Shown here one piece after another: positions 1-6,637 of a DNA stretch of 10,875 bases (position 1 is its first letter; every line of letters begins with the position of its first letter). The position numbers were made by a program, and so were the translations under genes. This DNA is from Pseudomonas sp. (GTDB lineage: Bacteria > Pseudomonadota > Gammaproteobacteria > Pseudomonadales > Pseudomonadaceae): positions 559 through 11,433 of the forward strand of contig DPSI01000356.1 in the NCBI GenBank assembly GCA_003527165.1, written 5' to 3'. The notes under the pieces were generated by a model that worked only from the letters and a program-made list of their open reading frames with translations, did not search any database and was not told the DNA's origin.

Positions 1-1004
1 TCCAGCAACTGCAGCATGCCGCTGAAGTCACCCACCTGCACGGCCGCGCTGAAAACACCGCCAACGTTGTTCGGTCCGCTCAGGGCGTCGCCCTGCACGC
101 CGAGGCTGATCTCGGCGTTGCCCATGCTGCCCAGTTGCGCCCAGTTGATTCCGGACTGGAAGCCGTCGGACAGATTCACCTCGAGAATCTTGGTTTCGAG
201 AATGACCTGGCGCTGCAGATTGCGCTGCGCCTGGGCGAGAAATCGCTCCACCGCCTGCTGGTCTTCGCTGGCGGCACGCACCACGAGCAACCCGGCCTGC
301 GGATTGACCACCACTTGGTTGCCCTCCTCGCTACCGATCATCATCTCGACCACGCCGCGCACTTCGCTCCAGAAGTCGACGTTGCTGCTGGTCAGCAGCT
401 GGCTGGCATTGACCGTCGAGGAGGTGCTGCTGGTCGTGGTACCAGCCGCGCCAACGCCGGTATTGTCGCTGCTGGTGACCTGGCCCGAGCTCACCCGGGT
501 ATCGGTCATGCCCTGGCGCTGGACGTTGAGGTAGTTCAGGTCGTAGGTACGGGTGATCGCCTGGTTCGGCTGGATCTGATAGCCGTAGGCGGTGCGGCGG
601 TAATCGTAGCCGTAGCTGTCGCGAACCGCTGCCAGGGTTTCTTCGAGGGTAACGTTGCGCAGGCTGAAGGTGACATTACCGGTCACGCCGGGGTGCACCA
701 GCAGGTTTTCCCCAGCGCTGTTCATCAAGCTCAGAAAAAACTCGCGCGCCGGCATGTCGCTGACAGCCACATCGAAGCGAGGGCCGCTCACAGCGCGGCT
801 ATCGGCGGTCGCCAATGGCGGAATCAGACCGGCCTGCACCGAGGCCGGGGGCGCGACTTTCTGCTGGCTCTGCTCCAGGCTTTCTTCGAATAGCCGGTTG
901 CTCTGCTCGTACAGACGCTTATCACCGTCTTCGAAGGTCTGACAGGCAGTCAGCAGACAGAACAGGCTCAACACGCCGAGGCGGAACATCAGGGTCGGCA
1001 TCAT
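1..1004 (-). CDS. mshL: MSHA pilus secretin MshL (partial, C-terminus beyond left edge)
   Basis: Outer-membrane secretin of the MSHA (type IV) pilus, the pore through which the pilus fibre leaves the cell. Only the first 334 codons are inside the window. I translated it from the ATG at 1004. Residues 1-21 form a lipoprotein signal with lipobox LTAC (Cys21). Residues about 75-145 resemble the secretin N-terminal STN/N0 region. A Ser/Thr/Gly-rich stretch at about 172-206 is followed by a secretin N-domain with VVVNPQAGLLVVRA at 231-244. The family motif VILETKILEVNLSDGFQSG starts at 267. The beta-barrel domain lies outside the window. Its ATG overlaps the mshK stop as ATGA (1001-1004), so translation is probably coupled. 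PilQ or GspD are alternatives by family, but the MshI-MshJ-MshK neighbours point to MshL. Confidence 0.93.
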   Translation of the reverse strand, partial: MMPTLMFRLGVLSLFCLLTACQTFEDGDKRLYEQSNRLFEESLEQSQQKVAPPASVQAGLIPPLATADSRAVSGPRFDVAVSDMPAREFFLSLMNSAGENLLVHPGVTGNVTFSLRNVTLEETLAAVRDSYGYDYRRTAYGYQIQPNQAITRTYDLNYLNVQRQGMTDTRVSSGQVTSSDNTGVGAAGTTTSSTSSTVNASQLLTSSNVDFWSEVRGVVEMMIGSEEGNQVVVNPQAGLLVVRAASEDQQAVERFLAQAQRNLQRQVILETKILEVNLSDGFQSGINWAQLGSMGNAEISLGVQGDALSGPNNVGGVFSAAVQVGDFSGMLQLL

Positions 1005-1345
1005 GGCTGGGTACGGCTCGTTTGGATGATGGGGGCGCTCAGGCGCAGCTCTTGCTGCGTGCCCTGGCGATCAATGACGACGGAATGCGGGCGCACCGCG
1101 AGGATGCGGGCATCCCCAAGCCGGTCGCCGACCTTCAGGTTTTGCCCGTTGATTACGGCACTGGCGCGCTCGGGGCTGCGCAGAATGGCCTGCAGCTGCA
1201 AGGTGGCTACCACTTCTGGAACATCGCTGGCAGCCCGCCCAGCGGGCGGCTGGGTGGGATCCAGGGCGAAGACAGGCGCGGCGACAAATAGCGCGGCCAG
1301 CCCGATCATGTTGACTCCCGACTTAAACACCAACCCACCCCGCAT
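1001..1345 (-). CDS. mshK: MSHA biogenesis protein MshK
   Basis: Small periplasmic pilus-assembly protein, the PilP/GspC-like element that probably links the inner-membrane MshI-J complex to the MshL secretin. The 114-residue product has an N-terminal signal-like segment (basic Arg2 and Lys8, hydrophobic about 13-27, likely cleavage after VFA) and then DPTQPPAGR. A compact beta-rich region follows (LQLQAILRS, GQNLKVGDRLGDARI, VVIDRQGTQQELRL), as in PilP/GspC homology regions. An in-frame ATG at 1309 has a better ribosome-binding site (GGGAG, 5 nt away, just after the mshJ stop), but it would remove the basic residues and leave a very short signal peptide. The start is therefore uncertain between 1345 and 1309. 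The gene sits between mshJ and mshL, and its stop overlaps the mshL ATG. Confidence 0.85.
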   Translation of the reverse strand: MRGGLVFKSGVNMIGLAALFVAAPVFALDPTQPPAGRAASDVPEVVATLQLQAILRSPERASAVINGQNLKVGDRLGDARILAVRPHSVVIDRQGTQQELRLSAPIIQTSRTQP

Positions 1346-1988
1346 CGCGACTCAAGGTATGCAGATCGAGGATGACGCGTGCCCGATTGGCACCGCCCTC
1401 ACCCACTTCGTAATTCAGACTGTCCCAATGCAAGCGCCAGCCGCTGGCCTGGATCGCACTGAGGTAGGCCAGTAGATCGAAATAGCCGCCCTCAAGGGTC
1501 AGGCGCAGGCCGTGGCGATAGAACACCACCGGCGGCGCCGTCTGCTCCTTGGGTTCGGCCGCCGACGACGCCGGCACGGCCAGCGGTGCGCTCGAACTTT
1601 CCAGGGCGACCAGCTTGAGCTTTGCCTGGTTGCGCAACAGGTCCTGCAACAGCACTTTCATCCTGGCCGGAGACACCAGCGTGCTGGTTTCCAGATCGAT
1701 GCGCTGAAGCAGTTGCTGGTGACTGGCCTGTGCCGTCGCCAATGCCTGCCGGTAGCTCTGGTTGGGATCGGCGGCGAGCTTGGCCTGGATATCCAGCAAG
1801 CTGGTCTCGGCCTCGAGTCGGCGGGCGTGCGCGAGCTGTTGACGATGGGTCTCGGCGGAAATCCGCAGACCCAGCGGCTCAGCAACCAGCAGCACATAGA
1901 GCATGATCAGCAGCGCCAACCCCACCCCGTAGGTCAGCCATTGTTCGCGTGGCGCCAGGGCCCGCCAGTGCTGGAGGAGTTTATTCAT
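1323..1988 (-). CDS. mshJ: MSHA biogenesis protein MshJ (PilO/GspM-like)
   Basis: Inner-membrane protein of the pilus alignment complex, equivalent in position and architecture to PilO or GspM. The 221-residue product has a short cytoplasmic N-terminus, one transmembrane helix at about 18-36 (hydrophobic run ending VLLVAEP), a helical probably coiled-coil stretch at about 42-100 (rich in Ala, Gln, Leu and Glu), an Ala/Pro/Ser linker at about 132-152, and a C-terminal alpha/beta domain (LRLTLEGGYFDLLAYLSAI), the ferredoxin-like fold seen in PilO/GspM. Its ATG lies inside the end of mshI2 (ATGAATAA, 8-nt overlap at 1981-1988), so the two are translationally coupled. The identity rests on architecture and operon position; the family is poorly conserved in sequence. 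Confidence 0.88.
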   Translation of the reverse strand: MNKLLQHWRALAPREQWLTYGVGLALLIMLYVLLVAEPLGLRISAETHRQQLAHARRLEAETSLLDIQAKLAADPNQSYRQALATAQASHQQLLQRIDLETSTLVSPARMKVLLQDLLRNQAKLKLVALESSSAPLAVPASSAAEPKEQTAPPVVFYRHGLRLTLEGGYFDLLAYLSAIQASGWRLHWDSLNYEVGEGGANRARVILDLHTLSRDAGWVGV

Positions 1989-2586
1989 CGCCCTGCTCCA
2001 TCACGGCCTGGGAGGACAACCGGAACCGCAGCAGGTCTTGGTCGTCGCGCTGAAGATCGAAATGGGCAAAGTCGCGCCCACTGAATGCGCTGCTTTGGCC
2101 AAGGCTCTGCAGATATAGCGGAAGGAGTTCCTGATCCTGCGTCAGCCCCTGCAATGCCAGATCATCACCGCCAGCCTGCAAGCGAATCTGCGTCAGCCAA
2201 AGCCCCTGCGGCGGGTGGCGATCGGCCAGCCCCTGCAGCAACGCCGCGAAGCCGCTGCTGCGCTGCGCATCGAGCGTTTTCAAGTGGTCGGCCAGTCGCT
2301 GCAGCTCGCGATTTTCGGCTTCGCGCTCGGCCAGTTGGCGAGGTAGCCGTGGGTCAAGCGTCGGTTCGTGGAAGTCGGCCTTGACCACTTCGAGCTTCGC
2401 CTCGGCCTGTGTGGCCTGTTGCTCGCCAAGCACGGCGACTTCGCCGGCGGAATGCAGCTGCCAGCCCAGCCAGGCACCATGAATGGCCAACATCGCAGCA
2501 ACCAAGGCTACGCCCAGTCGCATCTGACGCGGCCGCGGACCGCCGCCACGACGACGTTCGCGTTGATAGAGATTGATGTTCTGCAT
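1981..2586 (-). CDS. PilN-like MSHA biogenesis protein (MshI2)
   Basis: Bitopic inner-membrane protein of the pilus alignment complex, corresponding to PilN. It is annotated in some MSHA clusters as MshI2. The 201-residue product starts MQNINLYQRE: the short N-terminal NINLY segment matches the PilN 'INLLP' peptide that docks into PilM-type proteins, here presumably MshI encoded just upstream. A basic stretch (RRR, RPR) precedes a transmembrane helix at about 24-42. A periplasmic coiled coil (about 75-110) and a small alpha/beta domain follow. I chose the ATG at 2586 because it overlaps the mshI stop as TGATG, has AGGA nine bases upstream, and gives the family-type N-terminus. A TTG at 2592 would add two residues. 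The 3' end overlaps mshJ by 8 nt. Confidence 0.87.
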   Translation of the reverse strand: MQNINLYQRERRRGGGPRPRQMRLGVALVAAMLAIHGAWLGWQLHSAGEVAVLGEQQATQAEAKLEVVKADFHEPTLDPRLPRQLAEREAENRELQRLADHLKTLDAQRSSGFAALLQGLADRHPPQGLWLTQIRLQAGGDDLALQGLTQDQELLPLYLQSLGQSSAFSGRDFAHFDLQRDDQDLLRFRLSSQAVMEQGDE

Positions 2587-3506
2587 CAGCAACGGTCCTG
2601 ACGCAGGGCGGCACCGACGGCACCGATACAGAAAGCCTGACTCGACTCCGGAAGATCGCTCGCCGGCTGGCCCGGGAACAGGTCGCGAAGATCCAGCCGT
2701 TGCAGATTGACTGCCAGCCCGCTGGCGAGCGCCTGATGGGTACGCTCGCCATCCTGCTTCATCGGCAGGAGCAGCAAGCGGCTGATGTAGCCTTTGCCCA
2801 GCTGGCTTTCGTAGTAATCAAGCGAGCGCTGAATTTCCAGCGTAGTGCCGGACAGGTCCTGTTCGGCACGCGCCAGACCGTGTTCGATACGCCGCGCCAT
2901 ATACAGATCGGCGCCGTTCTGCACGATGATCAAACCTTCACTGGTGCGCAGGCGCAGCAGCGCCAGATTGATCGCACCGGCGCCAGCCAGCAGCCCGAGG
3001 TTGCGGAAGGCCATCTCGGTAATGTCGATACTCGCCAGCGTCAGACCGGCGTGCTGCACCAGTGTCTGAAACGCCTTCATCCGGGACTTGTTCAGCACAA
3101 CGCAATAAACCATGCGCGTACGGCCACGGTAGGCATCTTCGGGAAGGATGAAGCAATCGATGACAACGTCTTCAAGCGGCTCGCTGAGCAGATCCTTGAC
3201 GCGCCAGCGCATCGCGTCGCGCAGCTCTTCGGCCGGAACCTCGGGCGCTTCCAGCAGGAACATTTGATAAGCGGAAGGATGCAACAGCAAATTGACAGAC
3301 ATGCCATTCAAGCCATGATCGGTAACGGCCTGCTTGAGCAGTTCAGCTTGAGCCACTGGCTCGCCTTCAAAATAATCGCAACGCAGCAGCTGCGGAGCCT
3401 CGCCATCGACGCGTTGGATCTGCGCAAGAGCGATGCCTTGCGGCCCGGATTCGACGCCCAGCAGAATGCCTGCAGCGGTTTTGCGGCGCTTGAAAAACAA
3501 CCCCAT
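2586..3506 (-). CDS. mshI: MSHA biogenesis protein MshI (PilM-like)
   Basis: Cytoplasmic actin-like/PilM-type protein that anchors the pilus alignment complex at the inner face of the membrane. From the ATG at 3506 it has 306 residues, starting MGLFFKRRK and then GILLGVESGPQGIALAQ, the first strands of an RNase-H/actin-like fold. EVPAEELRDAMRWRVKDLL and the terminal CIGAVGAALR are typical of PilM/MshI proteins. AGGAG lies 11 nt before this start. An in-frame ATG at 3548 has a stronger GAGGAG at 9 nt and would add 14 residues, but the added codons look non-coding (several are rare in Pseudomonas) and are not typical of the family. It is the first gene of the msh operon here, with a candidate promoter at 3614-3642. 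No mshH precedes it. Confidence 0.88.
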   Translation of the reverse strand: MGLFFKRRKTAAGILLGVESGPQGIALAQIQRVDGEAPQLLRCDYFEGEPVAQAELLKQAVTDHGLNGMSVNLLLHPSAYQMFLLEAPEVPAEELRDAMRWRVKDLLSEPLEDVVIDCFILPEDAYRGRTRMVYCVVLNKSRMKAFQTLVQHAGLTLASIDITEMAFRNLGLLAGAGAINLALLRLRTSEGLIIVQNGADLYMARRIEHGLARAEQDLSGTTLEIQRSLDYYESQLGKGYISRLLLLPMKQDGERTHQALASGLAVNLQRLDLRDLFPGQPASDLPESSQAFCIGAVGAALRQDRC

Positions 3507-3613
3507 CGGGAAAGGCACTCCTGGTACGACTCGGTGACCCGCACGCATGAACAAACGCTCCTCGGAGCAATCTACCGAGACTGATGTCAATTAGCCATCG
3601 CGCATCAAGCGAG

Positions 3614-3642
3614 ACTCTAACAAAATGAGTCGGCGAGACCAA
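3614..3642 (-). promoter_or_regulatory. Candidate sigma-70 promoter for the msh operon
   Basis: Read on the minus strand: a -35-like TTGGTC (3637-3642), a 17-nt spacer, and an extended -10, TG-T-TAGAGT (hexamer 3614-3619). The -35 is weak but the spacing and extended -10 are good. It would start transcription about 100 nt upstream of the mshI ATG. Another TTGACA at 3585-3590 has no -10 at the right distance. Confidence 0.35.
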
Positions 3643-3737
3643 ATATTGTCGTTCGCCCGCTCTACATCGACCTGCGTCAAAATTCCGCAAGCTTCCGGTT
3701 ATCGGCCGGTTCGATATAAAGCGTTAAACAGCTCGTC

Positions 3738-3770
3738 GCCGTTCAGCCGAACAGAGCCCGGCAGAACGGC
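3738..3770 (-). terminator. Strong hairpin between dinB and mshI (possible terminator)
   Basis: GCCGTTC (3738-3744) pairs with GAACGGC (3764-3770). Inside it, GCCG pairs with CGGC. Together they form a stem of 7 + 4 bp with one mismatch and a 9-nt loop. It lies about 120 nt past the dinB stop, in the 338-bp non-coding stretch before the first possible mshI ATG, so it could end dinB transcription. No uninterrupted T-run follows on either strand (minus strand continues GACGAGCTGTTTAACG), so intrinsic termination is uncertain. Apart from this and the candidate promoter, I see nothing else in 3549-3886. Confidence 0.35.
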
Positions 3771-3886
3771 TAGGGAGGCGTCTGAAATATGGCGGCTTCG
3801 CACTCACCGGCACCCCTGAGCAACAGGCATACCAATGGGAGTCCCTGGAAAGTGCCGCCGCGGCAGAGCCGACCGACGGTAGATGT

Positions 3887-4990
3887 TTAGAACAACCGCA
3901 GCTGCTCAAAACCACTGCGCAAGTCGATCAGGCGAACCCCAACGCCGATCAGCCGCACCGGACGTTTGCCACGCGCGAAGGCGCCCGCGAGAAGGTCGGC
4001 GTAGTCCTCCAGCTCAAGGCCGGCGCCCGCCTGTTCGAGGGTCGTCTGAGTGAAGTCGTGGAATTTGAGTTTGACGAATGGCTGGCCCGGCCGGTAACCG
4101 CTATCGAGTCGCGCCATTCTCCCGGCGAGCTCCTCGAGCAGCTCCGGCAACCGCTCGAGGCAGGCGGCGAGATCCGGCAGATCCCGATCATAGGTATTCT
4201 CGACGCTGACCGACTGACGCCGGCTTTCAACCTGAACCAGCCGCTCATCAATCCCATGCGCCAGTCCCCACAACCTCTCGCCGAACGAACCGAAATCGCG
4301 AACCAGATCCAGACGCTTCCAGCTGCGCAGGTCGGCGCAGGTATGGATACCCGACCGTTTCAGCTTGTCGGCGGTGACCCGACCGACCCCGTGCAGCTTG
4401 GTGACTGGCAATGCCAGCACGAAATCATCGACCTGATCCGGAGTGATCACGAAGAGTCCATCCGGTTTATTCCAATCACTGGCTATCTTGGCCAGAAACT
4501 TGTTCGGCGCAACGCCTGCGGAAACCGTGATCCGCAGCTGCTGCCAGACCCGCCGACGAATGTCCTGGGCAATACGGGTAGCGCTGCCGGCGAAATGCTC
4601 ACAGCCGCTCACGTCGAGATAGGCCTCGTCGAGCGATAGAGGTTCGATCAGATCGGTATAGGTTCGAAAGATCCCGTGGATCTCGCGTGACGCTTCTTTA
4701 TAGGCCTCCATGCGAGGCCGCAGGATCAGCAGATCCGGACACAACTTCAGCGCATGTCCGGATGCCATGGCCGAGCGCACACCATACGCACGCGCTTCGT
4801 AATTGCAGGTCGCAATGACCCCACGACGATCGGCCAGCCCGCCTACCGCAATCGGTCGGTTCGCGAGACTGGGGTCGTCACGCATTCCGATGGCGGCATA
4901 AAAGCAGTCGCAATCGACATGGATGATCTTTCGGGTCGGATTAACGGCGGGAAACTCGTAGCTGCACCAATGAACGCTTCCTTCGCACAA
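3887..4990 (-). CDS. dinB: DNA polymerase IV (Y-family, translesion)
   Basis: Error-prone Y-family polymerase that bypasses damaged template bases. The 367-residue reading shows the palm motif IIHVDCDCFYA (catalytic Asp26, steric-gate Tyr31), the ATCNYEARAYGVRSAM segment of the nucleotide pocket, the second catalytic motif SLDEAYLDV (Asp121, Glu122), the thumb/helix-hairpin-helix LHGVGRVTADKL, and a little-finger domain with KFHDFTQTT. The C-terminal QLRLF is a textbook beta-clamp binding peptide. The start is a problem: no ATG or GTG occurs in frame near the conserved N-terminus (TRKIIHVD). The only usual alternative is TTG at 4990, which adds 18 residues before that point and has no good ribosome-binding site. 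In E. coli dinB is LexA-controlled; I see no clear LexA palindrome here. Confidence 0.95.
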   Translation of the reverse strand: MCEGSVHWCSYEFPAVNPTRKIIHVDCDCFYAAIGMRDDPSLANRPIAVGGLADRRGVIATCNYEARAYGVRSAMASGHALKLCPDLLILRPRMEAYKEASREIHGIFRTYTDLIEPLSLDEAYLDVSGCEHFAGSATRIAQDIRRRVWQQLRITVSAGVAPNKFLAKIASDWNKPDGLFVITPDQVDDFVLALPVTKLHGVGRVTADKLKRSGIHTCADLRSWKRLDLVRDFGSFGERLWGLAHGIDERLVQVESRRQSVSVENTYDRDLPDLAACLERLPELLEELAGRMARLDSGYRPGQPFVKLKFHDFTQTTLEQAGAGLELEDYADLLAGAFARGKRPVRLIGVGVRLIDLRSGFEQLRLF

Positions 4991-5025
4991 GACGATTTGC
5001 AGCGGATGGAAACGGGCCGACGGCC

Positions 5026-5056
5026 ATTATCGCCGATCTACCGCTCGCGAGGACAA
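5026..5056 (-). promoter_or_regulatory. Weak candidate dinB promoter
   Basis: On the minus strand GATAAT (5026-5031) is a good -10. The best -35 is TTGTCC (5051-5056), with a long 19-nt spacer. It would give a leader of about 30 nt before the TTG at 4990. No CTGT...ACAG LexA-type palindrome overlaps it. Confidence 0.2.
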
Positions 5057-5135
5057 CCGCTCGAGGCGAACAAATCATACGAGCGTCGAGTCGAATCAGA
5101 GAGGTTGAAATCAGCTATCAGCGGAGGATTCCCTT

Positions 5136-5411
5136 ATGAACACCACACCCTTGGCCGCCGCGTTCTTTGCCAGCGTTATCGCCACCAGTGCGACGGCCAA
5201 TCAGGACGACAGGCATGACGGCGCACACGGCGCTGCGGGCGACACTCACGGCAGCGCCATGAGCGAGACCCATCAGCGCGCCAATACGGCCAACGTAGGG
5301 AAAGACGGCAAAACCATGGATCAAAAAATGAAGAAGGAGGTCCAGGACGACTGGCGCGAAGACGCCGAAGAGCGCCGCGAGGCTGACGTCAGCAAACCGG
5401 AACAGCGTTAG
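5136..5411 (+). CDS. Small exported acidic protein, unknown function
   Basis: A 91-residue protein that I do not recognise. GGAGG at 5123-5127 lies 8 nt before the ATG, a very good ribosome-binding site. Residues 1-22 form a signal peptide (hydrophobic LAAAFFASVIA, likely cleavage after SATA). The mature part of about 69 residues is polar and probably unstructured, with Asp/Glu/Lys/Arg, four His in a short span (RHDGAHGAAGDTHG, ETHQ) and a charged helical tail (KKEVQDDWREDAEERRE). It probably resides in the periplasm. It is divergent from dinB (145-bp gap) and convergent with the thioesterase gene (9-bp gap). A very weak AlgU-like pair (GAACAA at 5068, 17-nt spacer, TCGAA at 5091) precedes it. 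Signal peptide and ribosome-binding site support it as real; there is no basis for a function. Confidence 0.75.
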   Translation: MNTTPLAAAFFASVIATSATANQDDRHDGAHGAAGDTHGSAMSETHQRANTANVGKDGKTMDQKMKKEVQDDWREDAEERREADVSKPEQR

Positions 5412-5420
5412 CGTTGACGC

Positions 5421-5870
5421 TTACAGTTCGAGGGGGTAAGGCTGAACCAGCGCCTTGCCGTACCCCTCGACAAACTCGGCGGGCATTCGCTTGGGCTTGC
5501 CACTCGACAGCTGGATACAGACAAATGTGGTCTGGGCACGCAGCAAGGTTGCGCCATCGGCGGGCCTGACCAACTGGAAGTTACGCTTCATCTTCAAGCG
5601 TTGATCGGAATCGACGATCCAGGTTGCCAACCGCAGGCGATCCCCCTGATAGGCCGCTGCCAGATAATCAATTTCATGCCTGAGCACCGCCATTGCGCGA
5701 TCCAGACGGCGATAATCTTCCAACCCCAAGCCCAGGCTCTGCGAGTGCTGCCAGGCACAGCTTTCCAGCCACGTCACGTAAACCGCATTGTTGGCGTGCC
5801 CGAGCTCGTCGATATGATCGGCTTGTACGTCGAAGTCGATGACAAACGCGTCGGCTTGGTCCCAGATCAT
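5421..5870 (-). CDS. Hotdog-fold acyl-CoA thioesterase (4HBT/YbgC family)
   Basis: A 149-residue single-domain hotdog protein, predicted to hydrolyse acyl-CoA (or related acyl thioester) substrates in the cytoplasm. The active-site signature DELGHANNAVYVTWLE is at residues 21-36, with the likely catalytic Asp21 and His25/Asn27/Tyr31 in the usual places. The strand ATWIVDSDQRLKMKRNFQL and the terminal region FVCIQLSSGKPKRMP fit the same family. The ATG at 5870 has GGAGG five bases upstream. Length is normal for the family. It stands alone: it converges with the small exported protein gene and is separated from the tRNA operon upstream by that operon's terminator. The substrate cannot be told from sequence. 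It is related to YbgC, but the tol-pal genes are absent, so I give no symbol. Confidence 0.9.
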   Translation of the reverse strand: MIWDQADAFVIDFDVQADHIDELGHANNAVYVTWLESCAWQHSQSLGLGLEDYRRLDRAMAVLRHEIDYLAAAYQGDRLRLATWIVDSDQRLKMKRNFQLVRPADGATLLRAQTTFVCIQLSSGKPKRMPAEFVEGYGKALVQPYPLEL

Positions 5871-5914
5871 GCATACCTCCGCTGTGCAGTGCCGCTGGCG
5901 CGGCCGGATCGCCT

Positions 5915-5944
5915 ATTGGAAGCCACGCACAGGGTGTTTGTCAC
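5915..5944 (-). promoter_or_regulatory. Candidate promoter of the thioesterase gene
   Basis: On the minus strand GTGACA (5939-5944, five of six -35 bases), an 18-nt spacer, and TCCAAT (5915-5920, four of six -10 bases). It lies about 45 nt upstream of the ATG at 5870. The rest of 5871-6042 holds no gene that I can support. Confidence 0.25.
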
Positions 5945-6042
5945 GCACGCAGCGGCCGTCTATGAGCGACCATTCAGCATGCCGGAGTCTTCAGCCTGAT
6001 GACGCCGATCGAAAGGCGCTGGCCGCCTTCTGAATCGCGCCC

Positions 6043-6079
6043 AAAACAAAAAGGGCCATTTCGTGAGAAATGACCCTTT
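6043..6079 (-). terminator. Rho-independent terminator of the tRNA operon
   Basis: A 13-bp stem (6050-6062 with 6067-6079) around a 4-nt loop. On the minus strand the single non-Watson-Crick position becomes a G-U pair, and the stem is followed by TTTTTGTTTTG. The orientation and the position 23 nt past the last tRNA make this the end of the tRNA transcript. Read on the plus strand the stem has a C-A mismatch and no T-run. Confidence 0.88.
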
Positions 6080-6102
6080 GATGCCCAAACCGGGCAAAAA
6101 AA

Positions 6103-6178
6103 TGGCGTCCCCTAGGGGACTCGAACCCCTGTTACCGCCGTGAAAGGGCGGTGTCCTAGGCCACTAGACGAAGGGGAC
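6103..6178 (-). tRNA. tRNA-Glu (anticodon TTC), distal copy
   Basis: A 76-nt cloverleaf on the minus strand. GTCCCCT pairs with AGGGGAC in the acceptor stem, the anticodon stem CCGCC/GGCGG encloses the loop CTTTCAC with anticodon TTC, the T-arm has GGTTCGAGTCC, and CCA is encoded (6103-6105). It is identical over all 76 nt to the copy at 6352-6427. It is the last gene of a Glu-Ala-Glu operon, 47 nt after tRNA-Ala. Confidence 0.98.
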
Positions 6179-6225
6179 GAAACCTTCGCGAAACAAGCCG
6201 TAAACCGTTACGGCCTGTCGTGGAT

Positions 6226-6301
<76 letters not shown>

Positions 6302-6351
6302 GGATTTAACGTCTCTCGACTCGCGCCGCTTACGCATCGCGACTTGAATAA

Positions 6352-6427
6352 TGGCGTCCCCTAGGGGACTCGAACCCCTGTTACCGCCGTGAAAGGGCGG
6401 TGTCCTAGGCCACTAGACGAAGGGGAC
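6352..6427 (-). tRNA. tRNA-Glu (anticodon TTC), promoter-proximal copy
   Basis: A 76-nt cloverleaf, first gene of the operon and identical to the copy at 6103-6178, including the encoded CCA (6352-6354). The transcript leader from the promoter at 6499-6527 is about 60 nt long and would be removed by RNase P. Confidence 0.98.
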
Positions 6428-6498
6428 GCAGCCCGGAAACTACAGCTTTCTTCCGGCTTCCAGCGTCTGCGATGTGCTTCACGCTGCAAGTGGCGCGC

Positions 6499-6527
6499 AT
6501 TCTATGGAGCTCAGGTAGGGTCGTCAA
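6499..6527 (-). promoter_or_regulatory. Stable-RNA promoter of the Glu-Ala-Glu tRNA operon
   Basis: On the minus strand TTGACG (6522-6527), exactly 17 nt of spacer, and TAGAAT (6499-6504): five of six consensus bases in each hexamer. The sequence just after the -10 is GCGCGCC, the GC-rich discriminator typical of stringently controlled stable-RNA promoters. A/T-rich DNA upstream of the -35 (about 6533-6549, GAAAATTTTTTCATAT on the minus strand) looks like an UP element. Confidence 0.85.
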
Positions 6528-6637
6528 GCGCCATATGAAAAAATTTTCATCACTGAATCCTGAAGTAGCGTTGAGCTATCAGCTTGCCATCCAACGCTCT
6601 ACACTCGACGTAATCGCCCGAAAGAGAGGAGCGTCTC

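Noticed and set aside
135..893. Long open frame on the plus strand opposite mshL
   Set aside because: It is antisense to a clear secretin, has no good ribosome-binding site and shows no domain; high GC makes such frames common.
2700..3584. 294-codon open frame on the plus strand opposite mshI
   Set aside because: It mirrors mshI and the protein is Gln/His/Arg-rich without family motifs; the minus-strand PilM-like reading is clearly the gene.
3585..3590. TTGACA upstream of mshI as a -35 box
   Set aside because: No plausible -10 hexamer lies 16-18 nt downstream, where the sequence runs into the mshI ribosome-binding region.
5068..5095. AlgU (sigma-22)-like site GAACAA, 17 nt, TCGAA upstream of the small exported protein
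   Set aside because: Only partial match to the consensus in both halves; too weak to list as a promoter.
5407..5424. Near-palindrome spanning both stop codons of the convergent small-protein and thioesterase genes
   Set aside because: The loop is only 2 nt and there is no T-run; it may be chance complementarity around TAG/TTA.
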